Positions 34,589 to 44,400 of a stretch of 44,883 nt of DNA are shown here, one piece after another (positions within the stretch are counted from its first letter, which is position 1; each line of letters opens with the position of its first letter). The notes beneath the pieces are model-generated. The model searched no databases, was not told the origin of the DNA, and saw only the letters and a list, made by a program, of their open reading frames with translations. Source of the DNA: Chrysochromulina parva (Eukaryota > Haptophyta > Prymnesiales > Chrysochromulinaceae); NCBI GenBank assembly GCA_002887195.1, contig PJAB01000084.1, forward strand, positions 1 to 44,883, given 5' to 3'. The translations under genes were made by a program, and so were the position numbers.

Positions 34589-36272
34589 CTAACCCAAAAA
34601 GTCGACCCACTGCTCAATGACCGTGGGCGAGCCGTACCAAGGCGTGCCGAGCAGCCGCGTGCCGCTGCCGGGGACGAAAGCGATGTGGAAGGCATCGACC
34701 TCGCGCTGCTCGGCGCCCTCAAGATGCGCGCAGCCGATGGGCGTGATACCATCGCCCTCAGCGAACGCATCGCCGCACAGCGGCAGGTAGCTCGCAGTTG
34801 CAAGTAGCGCCCCGAGCTCGGGCTTCAGCGCACCTCGTACCGCGCGGCTGCCGACGGTCAGGTAGCGGAGCTCCTTGTGGTATGCGCCCGGGTAGCGCTC
34901 CTCGACATAGCGCAGCAGGCCACGCGTCTGGTCGATGGTGCGCAGAAAGCCCTCGGGCGGCGGCGTGTGCGGAGTGCCGAGGGTCACAAGGGAGGCGAAG
35001 GCGGCACGCTTCTCGGCGCTCAGAGCTCCAAGGTAGGCGCGCACTATCCACCCTCCAATGGAGTGGGCCACCAGATGGATAGGCCGCCCCGCGAATGGGC
35101 CGCTTGCAAGCTCGTCAACAGCCCTGTCGAGCGCCTCAAAGTAGAAAGGGAGCGCTGTCTCGGGCGCCAGCTCGCATTTCCAGTACTCGGGCGTGAGCGC
35201 CGCGGGCACGAGCCGTAGCCAGTCGGTGAACGCGAGTGGGGTGACGCTCACCGGGTGGCCGCGAGCGCGCAGCGCGTCGACGAGCTCGCTGTAGTCTTTT
35301 GCCGTCCCGAACTGCGCCGGGCAGATGAGCACGGGATCCCGCGACAACGACTCGGGCGGCGTCGGCGGCGGCGGCGGCGGCGGTGGCGTCAGAAGCTTCT
35401 CGAGCTCGGGGTCATCTGGCTCGCTCTCGGGCACGAGCACGAAGAGCGAGCCCTTGTTGCCGCGCGACAGGCGCAGCGATGGCGAGAGGTAGTCAGTCTG
35501 TAGCCACCCCTTCGCATTGTCACCGAGTAGGTCGAACGGAACGGGGTATGGCAGCGAGAGTGTGCCTCGCCAAAGGGCGCGCAGCAGCACTCGGCCGCCG
35601 GTGAAGCGGAAGCCAAGCCGATTCGCCTGCGGCTTGCCGTCGAGCGCCGCCTCGATGGCGATGACGGCGCGAGGCGAGAAGTCGACGACGTTGTTTATCC
35701 TTGGCGAGGAACCGTTGAGCTGCGACGGCGAGACTCGAAGGCACCGAGGGGATTTGAGAACTATTAGGCACAGGCCATAGGCAAGGGCAGTCGAGTCTTT
35801 GCGCGCTGAGGGGCGATGGCGTTCGCCATCGTACCTCTAGGACCTGATAGAGGCGGCTAACCGATCCGGAGGATGACACCAGATTTTGGATAGGACTCGG
35901 GCCAGTGCCAGAAAGGTAGCTGCGCCAGCTCTGGACCGAGAAGATCTCGACGTCCTCGCCAGGCTTGCCCTGGAAGAGCACACGCCAGCGACCAGGCAGG
36001 AGCGGCGAGGCGTTAGTGTCGTCACCCGATGCGCCGCGCTCCTCCAGTATTGTGGCGAGGCGGAAGACCTCCGCCTTGTCGGCGGATGAAAGGCCCTTGC
36101 CTCGTGTGGAGCCCTCGAGGAGCGCCAGGAGTGCGTTCTCCTCGTGTACTGCTGAGACGGAGAGCACCGGGGCACACGGTGCCCGCAGTGGCCGCGAATA
36201 TGGCGGAGTTGCCGAACGCAAAGCCACGGACACCGGAGTGCAAAGGAGAAGAGAAAAAAGGGACACCCTCAT
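34589..36272 (-). CDS. plastid PAP/fibrillin - alpha/beta hydrolase fusion (two exons)
   Basis: Exon 1 is 36272-35835 and exon 2 is 35719-34589, giving 522 aa. Exon 1 starts MRVSLFSLLLCTPVSVALRS, a signal-peptide-like leader suited to a secondary plastid, then the first half of a PAP/fibrillin domain (ALLEGSTRGKGLSSADKAEV, LPGRWRVLFQGKP, RLYQVLE). After the intron the domain finishes (NNVVDFSPRAVIAIEAAL, GWLQTDYLSPSLRLSRGNKG, SLFVLVPE). A Pro-rich linker leads to an alpha/beta hydrolase of the plant plastid PGAP1-like type: HLVAHSIGGWIVRAYLGAL with the nucleophile Ser, LVTLGTPHTPPPEG, IDQTRGLLRYVEE.YPGAYH, GDGITPIGCAHLEGA and PWYGSPTVIEQWVDFL. Fibrillins bind plastoglobule and thylakoid lipids, so a plastid lipase or esterase targeted to lipid droplets is the natural inference. 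I know of no common fusion of these two domains. Confidence 0.85.
35720..35834 (-). other. 115-nt GT-AG intron in the fibrillin-hydrolase gene
   Basis: On the minus strand, exon 1 ends CTAGAG and the intron begins GTACGATGG. The intron ends CCGTCGCAG before CTCAACGGT. Joining gives LYQVLE-LNGSSPRINNVVDF in phase 0, which restores the fibrillin fold. Neither frame alone spans the domain. This is one of two introns supported by domain restoration. Confidence 0.8.
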
Positions 36273-36892
36273 CCCCGCGGCGGCGGCGGCGGCGTGGCTG
36301 AACTCGCGGCACTTGGAGGAAATTTGAGGGAAACTCTCACGGCGCCAAAAATGAGGCCGCAAGGTCGCGCTGGCGACACGACAGCTCCGCCAGATCCCGG
36401 TCGATGTCCCGGGGGGAACCGGGACACTCTCGCGGTTCACACTACACACTTCCACGGTCAGACCAAGAGGGTCAGACGAACCTTGAGACTCGAACGATTA
36501 AAACGATTGTACGGTACATGTATGAACAAAACTCGCGACGAAAAAGAGAGTGAGAGAAGTACAAAGTAGAAGACGCACCGGTCCACTCTGACGGGCGGTA
36601 GACGCGCGTAGACGTTACGTGCTCCGCGTAACCGCGCCAGGAAAACGGCAAGGACGAGAAAGGACGAGAACGAATAGCAAACCGGCCACGTTAGTCGTTA
36701 CGGCCCGGGAAAGGGTTCGTATATACCACATACCAGAAGCAGAAATACGCTTCCGGGTTCCGGCCGTACACCTGAACTGGCTATGTGAACTCGGGAGACT
36801 GTGCCCCTTGAGTGTGCGCTGAACACAATCATGGCAGCGTGTTCTTGTTCTGACTAGTACATGTACGAGTAGTTACAATAGCTCAAGGCCTC
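36273..36892. other. intergenic upstream of the fibrillin-hydrolase gene
   Basis: This holds its promoter/5' UTR and the 3' UTR of the SAM-domain gene. AT-richer sequence at about 36490-36570 and GTACATGTAC at about 36859-36868 were noted. Open frames here are short and unlike any family. No gene called. Confidence 0.4.
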
Positions 36893-37390
36893 TCAACGCA
36901 ACGCGGATCGCGGGATCCGGCCCTGCTCCACCCCATGCTCCACCTCCGCATCCGCCCAGCCTTGCCAGTAGTATACTTCTTGCTGCTGCTCGAGTTGGGC
37001 AATCTTTGCGTGCGCCTCGACGAGCTGTCTTCGGAGCTCGCTCACCTCGTCGGCGCCATCCCCAATATTGGCGGGCGGGGTGCCGTCCGAAAAGGAGCTC
37101 CGCGAGCGCTCCTTGAGAGGGGAGAGGGCGGCGCACACGCGCAGCTGTGCCTCCTCATCCTTGAGTCCAAGCTCGGCGCCCAAGTCGACAGGCCGAAGCT
37201 TCAACAGTGCTCGTCCATCCACCTTTTTGGCCGCGAAGTAGGAAGCACAATCACCTACACCCGACTCAAAGAGCCAAACCTGCACATCCTCCTGCGTCCA
37301 CAGATGCGTGGCCAGTGGTTGCTGCTCGTGGGGACCCTCGAAACCATACCTGGTCGATGGCGATGCTGTCACAACCAACGTTTTGGCCAT
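36893..37390 (-). CDS. SAM-domain protein
   Basis: The 165-aa protein starts MAKTLVVTAS at 37390, in good context (G at -3 and at +4). The frame continues upstream to another ATG at 37450, so the start could be 20 codons earlier. Residues ~30-95 form a sterile alpha motif: WTQEDVQVWLFESGVGDCA, SYFAAKKVDGRALLKLRPVD, LGAELGLKDEEAQLRVCAAL. A short coiled coil follows (VSELRRQLVEAHAKIAQLEQ). The protein ends in a Gln/Glu/Arg-rich tail. SAM domains make protein-protein or RNA contacts and often polymerise; no partner is evident. The gene faces away from the next gene, 309 bp apart. Confidence 0.78.
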   Translation of the reverse strand: MAKTLVVTASPSTRYGFEGPHEQQPLATHLWTQEDVQVWLFESGVGDCASYFAAKKVDGRALLKLRPVDLGAELGLKDEEAQLRVCAALSPLKERSRSSFSDGTPPANIGDGADEVSELRRQLVEAHAKIAQLEQQQEVYYWQGWADAEVEHGVEQGRIPRSALR

Positions 37391-37699
37391 GCCGCGGTGC
37401 GTTGGAGGGACATGCCTGTCGTACGGGTCCTTTGCATAGCCAGAGCGCATGCCGCCAAGCCAGAGCGCATAGTGCCGCCAAAGAAGACAAACTTGGCCGT
37501 TTCGGGCGAAGGCGGAAAACTCACGAGGATCGGAGTACTGTTGAGGGGTGCCATGGAGTGCTGGCCGGAGTACCGGAGGACATGGGAGCTTATTGGGAGG
37601 GGACCGCACTTGTACATTTTCCTCATACAATTGTACATTGAATCAGCGGTTCCGCCCCCTGCGGGCATCTTACATGTACCCTCTCAGCGCACCAGCGAC
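37391..37699. promoter_or_regulatory. divergent promoter region of SAM gene and Gly/Ser-rich gene
   Basis: This spacer lies between two outward-pointing starts. Both flanking frames stay open into it, so 5' UTR or unseen N-terminal coding sequence may be present. TTGTACATT near 37609 and 37631 recurs. No clear TATA box. Confidence 0.3.
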
Positions 37700-40320
37700 A
37701 TGCACAATTTCCGCCAGTCCGGCGCCAGGGAAGCACAACAAGAGTTCGACAGGGAACTCAAACTTGGACCGAATCGGCCATCTTTCGGAACGTGCTTTGC
37801 CAGTCGCTTTCAGCGCGAAACACGTGGTCCCATGATAGACGCGAACAACGATCTCGAGCACGCGCCCTCGGCGGTACCCTTGAGTCAGGAAGCGCGCACC
37901 ATTGGCCGCCGGCGCTCCGGCGAGCGTGATCGTTCCGGCGCCCGTGCGGCCGAACAGTTCGCAGCTGGGGCGCAGGTGCGTGTCAAGCTGGGCCCGAGGA
38001 CGGCGAGCTGGTGCGCAGGGCAAGAGGGCACCGTCATATCCATCGGGCGGCAGGTCGAGATTGATCTGGGCGGCCGCATCTGCAAGATCAACCCGAATGA
38101 GCTCGAGCTGCTCGTCTCCGAAGAGCTCGATGCCTCGCTTCTGCAGCTTGCGGAAGACATGTCACTGATGGCGCCGGCACCCTCGCCGCCTGCGCCCACG
38201 CCGCCTGCAGCTGAGCCAAATGGCGCCGTGCGGGCCGCGGCCGCGGCAGAGGCAACGGTGCAGTCGCCGCGCAGACGCTCGCCTAGCAGTGAGGAGCGGC
38301 GGCAGCAGCAGCAGGGCAGTGCAACTTCGGCAGCGGCAGCGGCTGTGCACGCGGGCGCGAGCCGGCGGCTCGGCGTGTCACGCCGTGAGCGTGGCATCAG
38401 CTCTGGCGCGAGCGTGGCCCAGGGCGCAGCAGCTGATGACGAGGCGATCTCAGACGCGGCACGAGAGGCGGCGGTGCCTGCAGCCAGTGTGGAGGAGGCT
38501 ACGGTAGAGGCGGTGGAGGCCGAGACAGTGACAGACCCAGCCGTCGAGGGGTCGGCAACCGAGGACGCGGAGGGGGGGGGGGGCGTGCGTCTCGCGCGAT
38601 GGCCGTTATCCCGCTCAGTCTTTCAGCCAATCGAGGCAGTCGGCGCGGAGGCCGAATTTCCGTCTCGTCGGCTGCGAGCACCGGCGCAGTCAGTGCTGCC
38701 TCCAACGGCCGCAGAAGCAGCGCGCCGTTGGAGGGCAGAGCGCCCGGCCAGGAGAGCGATGGCCCAGAGGGCACGGGTGAAGCCGAGAACGCTGCGGGCT
38801 CCTTGGCCTTGGACCGGAGCGATGGCGGTGCTGTGCCACCGGTTGCCACGGCCACCATGGCAGTGTCTCCCCCGCCGGCGGTGACCTCGTCAACGACGGT
38901 GGCTGCACGCTCGCGCGGTGGTGCGGTGCGGCTCGGCCTCGGAGGCAGCGGCGGCAGCAGCGGTGGCAGCAGTGATGGCGGCGGCGGCAGCGGCGGCGGC
39001 AGCGGCGGCGGCAGCGGCGGCGGCAGCGGCGTCGGCAGCGGCGTCGGCAGCGGCGTCGGCAGCGGCGGCGGCAGCGGCGGGGGCTGCGGCGCTGGCTCTG
39101 CCTCGCCACGTGGCGCATCGGCTGTGCCGAAAGCGTCAGCCCGCTTTGGAGGGAACTCTCGTCGCGCGGCCGGCTCGCCCAATGACACAAGCGCGTCGGT
39201 GCGCGCGGCGGACATGACCGTTGACATGACCTCGTCCGAGCGTTCGGGAATTCGATCGACCGTCGGCGGTTCTCGCGCTTGGGGGGGGCGCAGCAGTGAC
39301 CGCAGCGGTGGCGCCACGGCAGTTTCGGACAAGGCTACGAGCCGTGCACTCTATGCATGGCTCCAGGCCAAGAATGAGCGCGACTACGCCACCGCTGATG
39401 CACTGCGCGCCGAGCTGCGAGCCAAGGGAATCGAGCCCGAGGAGGTCACCGCCAGTCTGCGGATGGCAGCGGCGCTCGCCGTGGCGAACGCCGACGAGCG
39501 TGTCAGGTCCGAGAAGCTGGGTGGTGGTGGCGGAGGCGGCGGCGGCGGCAGAGCCGCATGGGGCGATCGGGCCGAGCCCGTCATGGAGAGCCTCGAGGAG
39601 CAGTTGGGCCTCAAACCGCCGGTTCATTCTGGTCGAGTAGCCGAGGTGCTACGCCAGCAACACGAGAGCGCACGGGGTGGTGGCGCTCGTGACGGCGCTC
39701 GAGGCACGGCGGCCAGGCAGTTGTCGTCATCAGCAGGTGCTCGTGGCGGCGCTCGAGGCACGGCGGTCAGGCAGTCGTCGTCCTCGGCAGGTTTGCCGTC
39801 CATGGCTCGCGTCGACGCCGAGGCACTCGCCGAAGAATGGATGCAGGCGCGTAGGGATCGTGACTACGCCACCGCCGATGACATCCGCGCGCGGCTGCGT
39901 GCGCACGGGCTGGAACCTGACGAGATCGCCGCGGAGATCGAAGCGCACGGACGCACGCCCACCGGCGCTCATACGGCGCTTGGCGGCAGCGGTATCAGCA
40001 GTGCCAGCGGCGGCGCGAGCGCTAGCGAAAATGTGAAGCTTGACGGGTACAAGCCGACAGTGGAGCGCCCCGAAGGCCTTGCGTTCGGCCCGACTGACGC
40101 GGCCAAGAACCACAAGGACGGTGGCACGGGAGGGCTGTTGGCGCTCAATTATTCAGCCATCGAACCGCTGCCGGAGGGGATTGGCTTCACCGTGACCAGC
40201 TCGCATTTCTCGGCGACGGCCCAGCCGCTCCTCGCGCTCAAGCGGATCCAGTTGGAGGAGGAGGCCAGGGAGAAGGAGAAGATCCGTCAGCGCAACGCGC
40301 AGCAGCGCAATCGCAACTGA
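37700..40320 (+). CDS. KOW/SH3-like, Gly/Ser-rich protein with two CysRS-like helical hairpins; frame break at G12
   Basis: Two frames join at a run of twelve Gs (38572-38583). Frame 1 runs from the ATG at 37700 (37832 possible). It carries a small KOW/SH3-like barrel (AQVRVKLGPRTASWCAGQEG, TVISIGRQVEIDLGGRICKI) and then a disordered Ala/Glu/Ser region. Frame 2 (the second part, to 40320) carries a Gly/Ser minisatellite and two copies of a helical hairpin: LYAWLQAKNERDYATADALR...LRAKGIEPEEV and EEWMQARRDRDYATADDIR...LRAHGLEPDEI. These resemble the C-terminal helical motif of cysteinyl-tRNA synthetases (RxxAKxxxDxxxADxIRxxLxxxGI). A conserved-looking tail follows (NYSAIEPLPEGIGFTVTSSH) with a basic coiled end. 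A one-base change in the G run would make a single protein of about 870 aa. Function unknown. Confidence 0.55.
38572..38583 (+). repeat. G12 homopolymer at a frame break
   Basis: Twelve consecutive Gs stand exactly where the coding look passes from one frame to the next. A single insertion or deletion here, real or from sequencing, would unite them. Confidence 0.9.
38943..39098 (+). repeat. 12-bp GGCGGCGGCAGC minisatellite encoding Gly-Ser linker
   Basis: About a dozen imperfect copies of GGCGGCGGCAGC and GGCGTCGGCAGC, encoding GGGS and GVGS units. They form a flexible linker inside the Gly/Ser-rich protein. Confidence 0.9.
39685..39792 (+). repeat. 54-bp tandem duplication in coding sequence
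   Basis: Two adjacent 54-bp copies (39685-39738 and 39739-39792) differ at only a few bases. They encode an 18-residue unit beginning GARDGARGTAARQ / GARGGARGTAVRQ in the linker between the two CysRS-like hairpins. Confidence 0.88.
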
Positions 40321-40947
40321 GTAGTGGCATGGCGGCGCGGGTGACGTGGCTCCGGCCGACGACTCAGACACCTTCGTCGGCTGTGCACAAGCTCACCCTG
40401 GTCCCTTCAGGCAGTCTGCTGCTACGGATTGGCGTCTGCCGTGCAATATGATACATACATCCCATCAAACTTGAGAGTTCGTGTGTGTGTGGCTCATGTG
40501 GCATGACCCCGTGCTGAGACCGCGGGAGGCGGTGAAGACGTGCGTCGTGGGCGTGAGCTGGCAGAGGAGCGAGGAGCGCCGATCATCGTCCGGCTCGGAC
40601 CGCCAGACCGTGCCCGCGCGTTTGGATTTGGTGATTAGACGACGGCAGCGGGGGGCACGTGACGCCCGGCGAAAGTCCTCAGCGCGGCCGGTGTGGCGAG
40701 AGTCGCGGGCACGGCATTCACAGCCCGAGCTTCAGGATCGCGTGCTGACTGCTGAGACCGTGTGAGAGAAGTGCGCCGAACCTCAGAACAAACGCACCGT
40801 CGCGCGCGCGCGGTAAAAATCGCCGGTCAAGCGGGTCGAGTAATGTTATAGTAAAACTCCGAACGAAAAAGACCCGGCCCTATGTAAGCGCTCTAAGTGA
40901 AGGGTCGTGGCTTGAATCCTCCGCAGCCGCAGAGGTTTTTTTCTGCT
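40321..40947. other. intergenic between convergent genes
   Basis: This holds the 3' ends of the Gly/Ser-rich gene (+) and of the kinase/HPt gene (-). A CGCGCGCGCG run lies near 40800. A T-rich stretch with GGTTTTTTTCTG at 40934-40945 follows GGCTTGAATCCTCC, which superficially resembles a tRNA T-arm and Pol III terminator but does not fold as one. No gene called. Confidence 0.4.
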
Positions 40948-41499
40948 TCAGTCGTTCTGGGAGAGTGACTGCAGCGCGGCCGCGACCGCAGGTGTGATGA
41001 GCTCCAGCTCACGCTGCATGTCGCGCAATGCATCCCTCACCTCCTCGAACAAAAACTCGGACGTGTCGGCCGCGGCGAGCGCCTTGGCTGACTGCTCGAG
41101 ACGCGCGGCTGCTCGCATCGCCTCGCCCGCGCAGATGTAGGACGTGGTGCCCTTGAGCTGGTGTGCGAGCTCCCCGAGCCGCTTGAAATTGCGCTGCTCC
41201 CACGGCCCGCGGAGTCGCTCGAAGGCGTTGATGTCGTACCGGCTGAGTGCCATCCGCACGAGCTGGTGGTTGCCACCAAAGATGTTCTGGATCTCGCTCA
41301 ACGAAAAGGGAGAGCGCCCGGCAGCTGCGTTGCTCTGTACGGCGACCGAGGGCGCTGCGACGGACGACGCTTCGGCGCTGGCAGTACAGCTGACATCTCC
41401 GCAGGCGCTGGCAGTACAGCTGACATCTCCGCAGGCGCTGCCGGCGCCGGAGCTGCTCGCGCCGCTGGAGATGCACGAGGCGAGGGGCGCCGCCGCAAT
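40948..41499 (-). CDS. HPt phosphotransfer domain, in frame behind the kinase stop codon
   Basis: Open sequence continues without a further stop for 183 codons beyond the TAA of the kinase gene, in the same reading frame. It has no ATG before the domain. The first ~60 codons are Ala/Ser-rich and include two copies of a 10-residue unit (CGDVSCTASA) from a 30-bp tandem repeat. From about 41300 comes an HPt domain: a four-helix bundle with the phospho-accepting His in LGELAHQLKGTTSYICA, then AMRAAARLEQSAKA and an end at SLSQND. HPt domains pass phosphate from a receiver Asp to a downstream regulator. Most likely it is the C-terminal domain of the kinase, separated by a nonsense codon, a skipped intron, readthrough or an assembly error. 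Confidence 0.75.
   Translation of the reverse strand: MAAAPLASCISSGASSSGAGSACGDVSCTASACGDVSCTASAEASSVAAPSVAVQSNAAAGRSPFSLSEIQNIFGGNHQLVRMALSRYDINAFERLRGPWEQRNFKRLGELAHQLKGTTSYICAGEAMRAAARLEQSAKALAAADTSEFLFEEVRDALRDMQRELELITPAVAAALQSLSQND
41374..41433. repeat. 30-bp perfect tandem duplication
   Basis: Two identical 30-bp copies (41374-41403 and 41404-41433) with core GCAGTACAGCTGACATCTCC. They lie between the kinase stop and the HPt domain, and in the kinase frame they keep the reading frame open. Confidence 0.92.
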
Positions 41500-44400
41500 T
41501 TAGCCAGCTTCGCTGTCGGCGTCAAGCTTCGAGTGCGACGAGGGCCGAGACATGGGCTTTTCAGGCAAACGGGAGATGGAAACAACAGTTTCCGGTGCAA
41601 CCGGCACATCTGAAGCCAAGGCGAGGACTGAGTCGTGGCTGGGCGTGCGGCTTGTGATTTGGGGAGAGGCAGAGGGTGAGGCGGAGGCCGAGGCCGAGGC
41701 GAATGAAGAAAGTGAGAAAGAGGTAGAGGCAGTGGCCAGCCCAGACGTAAAGGTGGTTTCGGCGGTGGTGGCAGAGGCGGGCTCCAGAGTCCCGCCTACA
41801 GAAGCGCTCGTTGACGCTGGCCCGCAAAACGAGCCGCTGCCGCCGCCACATGAGTTTGTCTCCCATGACGACGGGCAAGGCATCTGCAGCATGGAACGCG
41901 AATGCTCCTTCATGAGCGCTACCAGGGGCGTGTCGCGGGAGACGAACGAGCCCTCCCGCGACACAACCTTGGGCGCGAGGAGCTGATTGGCGGCGCCGCA
42001 CACGCTTGCCGTTGCAGCTGCGGGAAGCTCCGTCCCGGGCGCCAGCGCTGTCTGAAAGTCGGTCAGCAGCGCAGTGCTGTTTACATGAACGGCCACCTTA
42101 TCTCTCAGCACGGGCCAAGAGAGCGGCTTGGTGATGTAATCGTCCATCCCAGCTTCGAAGCACGCATCCTTATCGGTAGACATGGCATACGCGGTCACGG
42201 CGATGATAGGGAGCGCCGGGCGTGAGGGCGGACCGAGCTGCGCGGTGCGATCGGGTAGGGCGGGAGCGGCTCTTGCGAGGCTTGTAGGAGGCTCGGGCAG
42301 CACGCCGGTGCGCTCCCACGCTCGCAGGGCGCGGGCCGCTTGGAATCCGTTCATCACGGGCATGTCGCAATCCATCAGCACCAGGTCGAAGGGCTTGCCA
42401 GACGTTGGCAACCACGCGCGTTTGCAGTCCCGGCTGATAATCAGGCTGACCGCTTCCCAACCATCGAAGGCGACGGTGACCCGATGGCCGAGCAGCTCGA
42501 GCATCTGCTTTGCCACGTCGACGTTGTAGTCGTTGTCCTCGACGATGAGCACGTCCGCAGTCCGGGGCTGTGCGATGCCAGACAGTCCGGGGCTTTCCGG
42601 CAGAATCGGATCATTCAGGAGCAACACGTCACGCGTAGGTGAGCCGACGGAGGTCATTGAGGAGATCGCGGTCTGGGGATGCGCGAGGGCGAGGGCGAGC
42701 TGCACGAACACGCGCGAGCCTTTGCCCAGCTCGGAGTGCAGCCAGATGCGCCCACCCATCAACTCGACGAGTTGCTTGCAGATGGACATGCCCAGCCCGA
42801 CGCCCGAGTTCTCGGGCGCTGACGAGCGATGCGTGCGGGCGAAGCGCTCGAAAATCACAGTCTGATCCTCGGGAGAAATGCCCACCCCGGAGTCCGCGAT
42901 CTCGAAGATCAAATGGACTACATCAGCCTCGCCGCCCGCGGCGCGAGGTGGGGAGGCTGGTGAATCGTCCTCGGCCGACAGCGGCGCGCTCGAGGTGGAG
43001 GACTTTTCGAAAGAACAAGAGGGCGAGGCGCAGGTCGTGCATCGAGCGGAGAGGCGCACATGGCCCTGGGGAGTGAACTTGAGCGCATTCCAGAGAAGAT
43101 TGAGCAGCACCTGCTGCACGCGTATGCTGTCGCCCACGAGGGCGCCCTGGCAGATCCCGTCGAGGGCGGGCTCGATGTCCAGCTCCAAGTCAAGACCTTT
43201 GTCGAGCGCCTTCGGGCGCACCAGCGCAATCGTCTCCTCAAGCAGAGCGCGGAGCGAGAAGGCTCTCATGTCGAGCTCGAGTCGACCCGCCTCGATGCGC
43301 GTGATGTCGAGGATGTCGTTGATCAGGTTGAGGAGCAAGTTGCCCGAGTTGAGAGCCTGCTTGAGGAAGCGGCGCACCTTATCGGGCAGGCCCGCCTCGC
43401 CCTGCCCGCTCGAGCCCATGGCGAGCTGCAGCATGCCAAGCAATCCGTTGAGTGGGGTGCGCATCTCGTGTGACATGCATGCCAGGAAGGCGTCCTTGGC
43501 CTCGTTTGTGCGCTTGAGCTCGTGGTTCTGCATGGTGGCCTCGAGCATACGCCGTCGCATCGCCACGTCCTCGCCCACGCACACGACACCCACCACACGC
43601 CCGTCCGGGTCCCGTTTTGGCTCGACGCTTATCTGCAGCTGGATGCGGCGTGCATGCACCTTGGATCGCATCTCAAAGTCGAAGCATGCACAGCGCTCGC
43701 CTGCGAGGGCTTGGCGCAGCACGCGTCGAATGGGAGCCTCGAGCATCGTGCCGAAGCTGAGGCTGCTGCCACTGCGGCTTAGACTGCTGCCACTGCGGCT
43801 TGAGCTCCGATTTCGGCTGCTATTGCTCTCATCGTCGCCCTCCTCGAATGTGCCCACCAGTAGGCAGATGTCCTGCCCTTCGATCTCGCGGCGCTCGATC
43901 GACGTGATCTCGGAGATCTTGCGGTTCCACGCGGTGACGCGCATCGCGGCGTCGACCGCGAAGATTGGCGCGTTCGCCGTGTCGATCAGGGACGTGAGCT
44001 CCTGATTGATGGCGTTGACCTCGGCGGTGCGCTGCAGCAGCTCGCCGTTGATGGCCGCGAGACGCTTCGAGTAGAGACGCGACGTCAGCTGGTCGACCAC
44101 CATCGCCGCGAGGATGGTCAGCGTCTCTCGATCCTCGGCGTCCATTGGCGGCCGCGGCGTTGTGTCGATCACGCATAGAGTGCCCATCTTCTGCGGCCCT
44201 GTGTCTGGCGAGATGTTGACCACGAGCGGCGCTCCCGCGTAGTACCGGATGTTCGGATCGCCAGTCACCAGCGGGTTTTGACTGAAGCGAGGGTCGAGCG
44301 TCGCGTCCGGGACCTCAAAGATCTCTGGCGCATCTGGCATAATGGCATGGGCGCAGAAGGCAAGATCGCGAGTCGTCTGCATGACGTCGAGCCCGTAGCA

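Noticed and set aside
36935..37699. Plus-strand open frame running ahead of the Gly/Ser-rich gene
   Set aside because: It lies opposite the SAM-domain gene, whose minus-strand protein shows a clear fold; the plus-strand reading shows no domain until about 37960.
38943..39098. Gly-Ser repeat as a possible CRISPR-like or engineered linker
   Set aside because: Units are 12 bp, imperfect and in frame; an ordinary coding minisatellite in a GC-rich genome.
40890..40945. tRNA-like T-arm followed by a T run
   Set aside because: The putative T stem has two mismatches in five pairs and no acceptor, D or anticodon arms could be fitted.
41500..41502. TAA as a reassigned sense codon
   Set aside because: Other genes in the window, such as the ankyrin and metallopeptidase genes, end in TAA at sensible places, so a changed code is unlikely.
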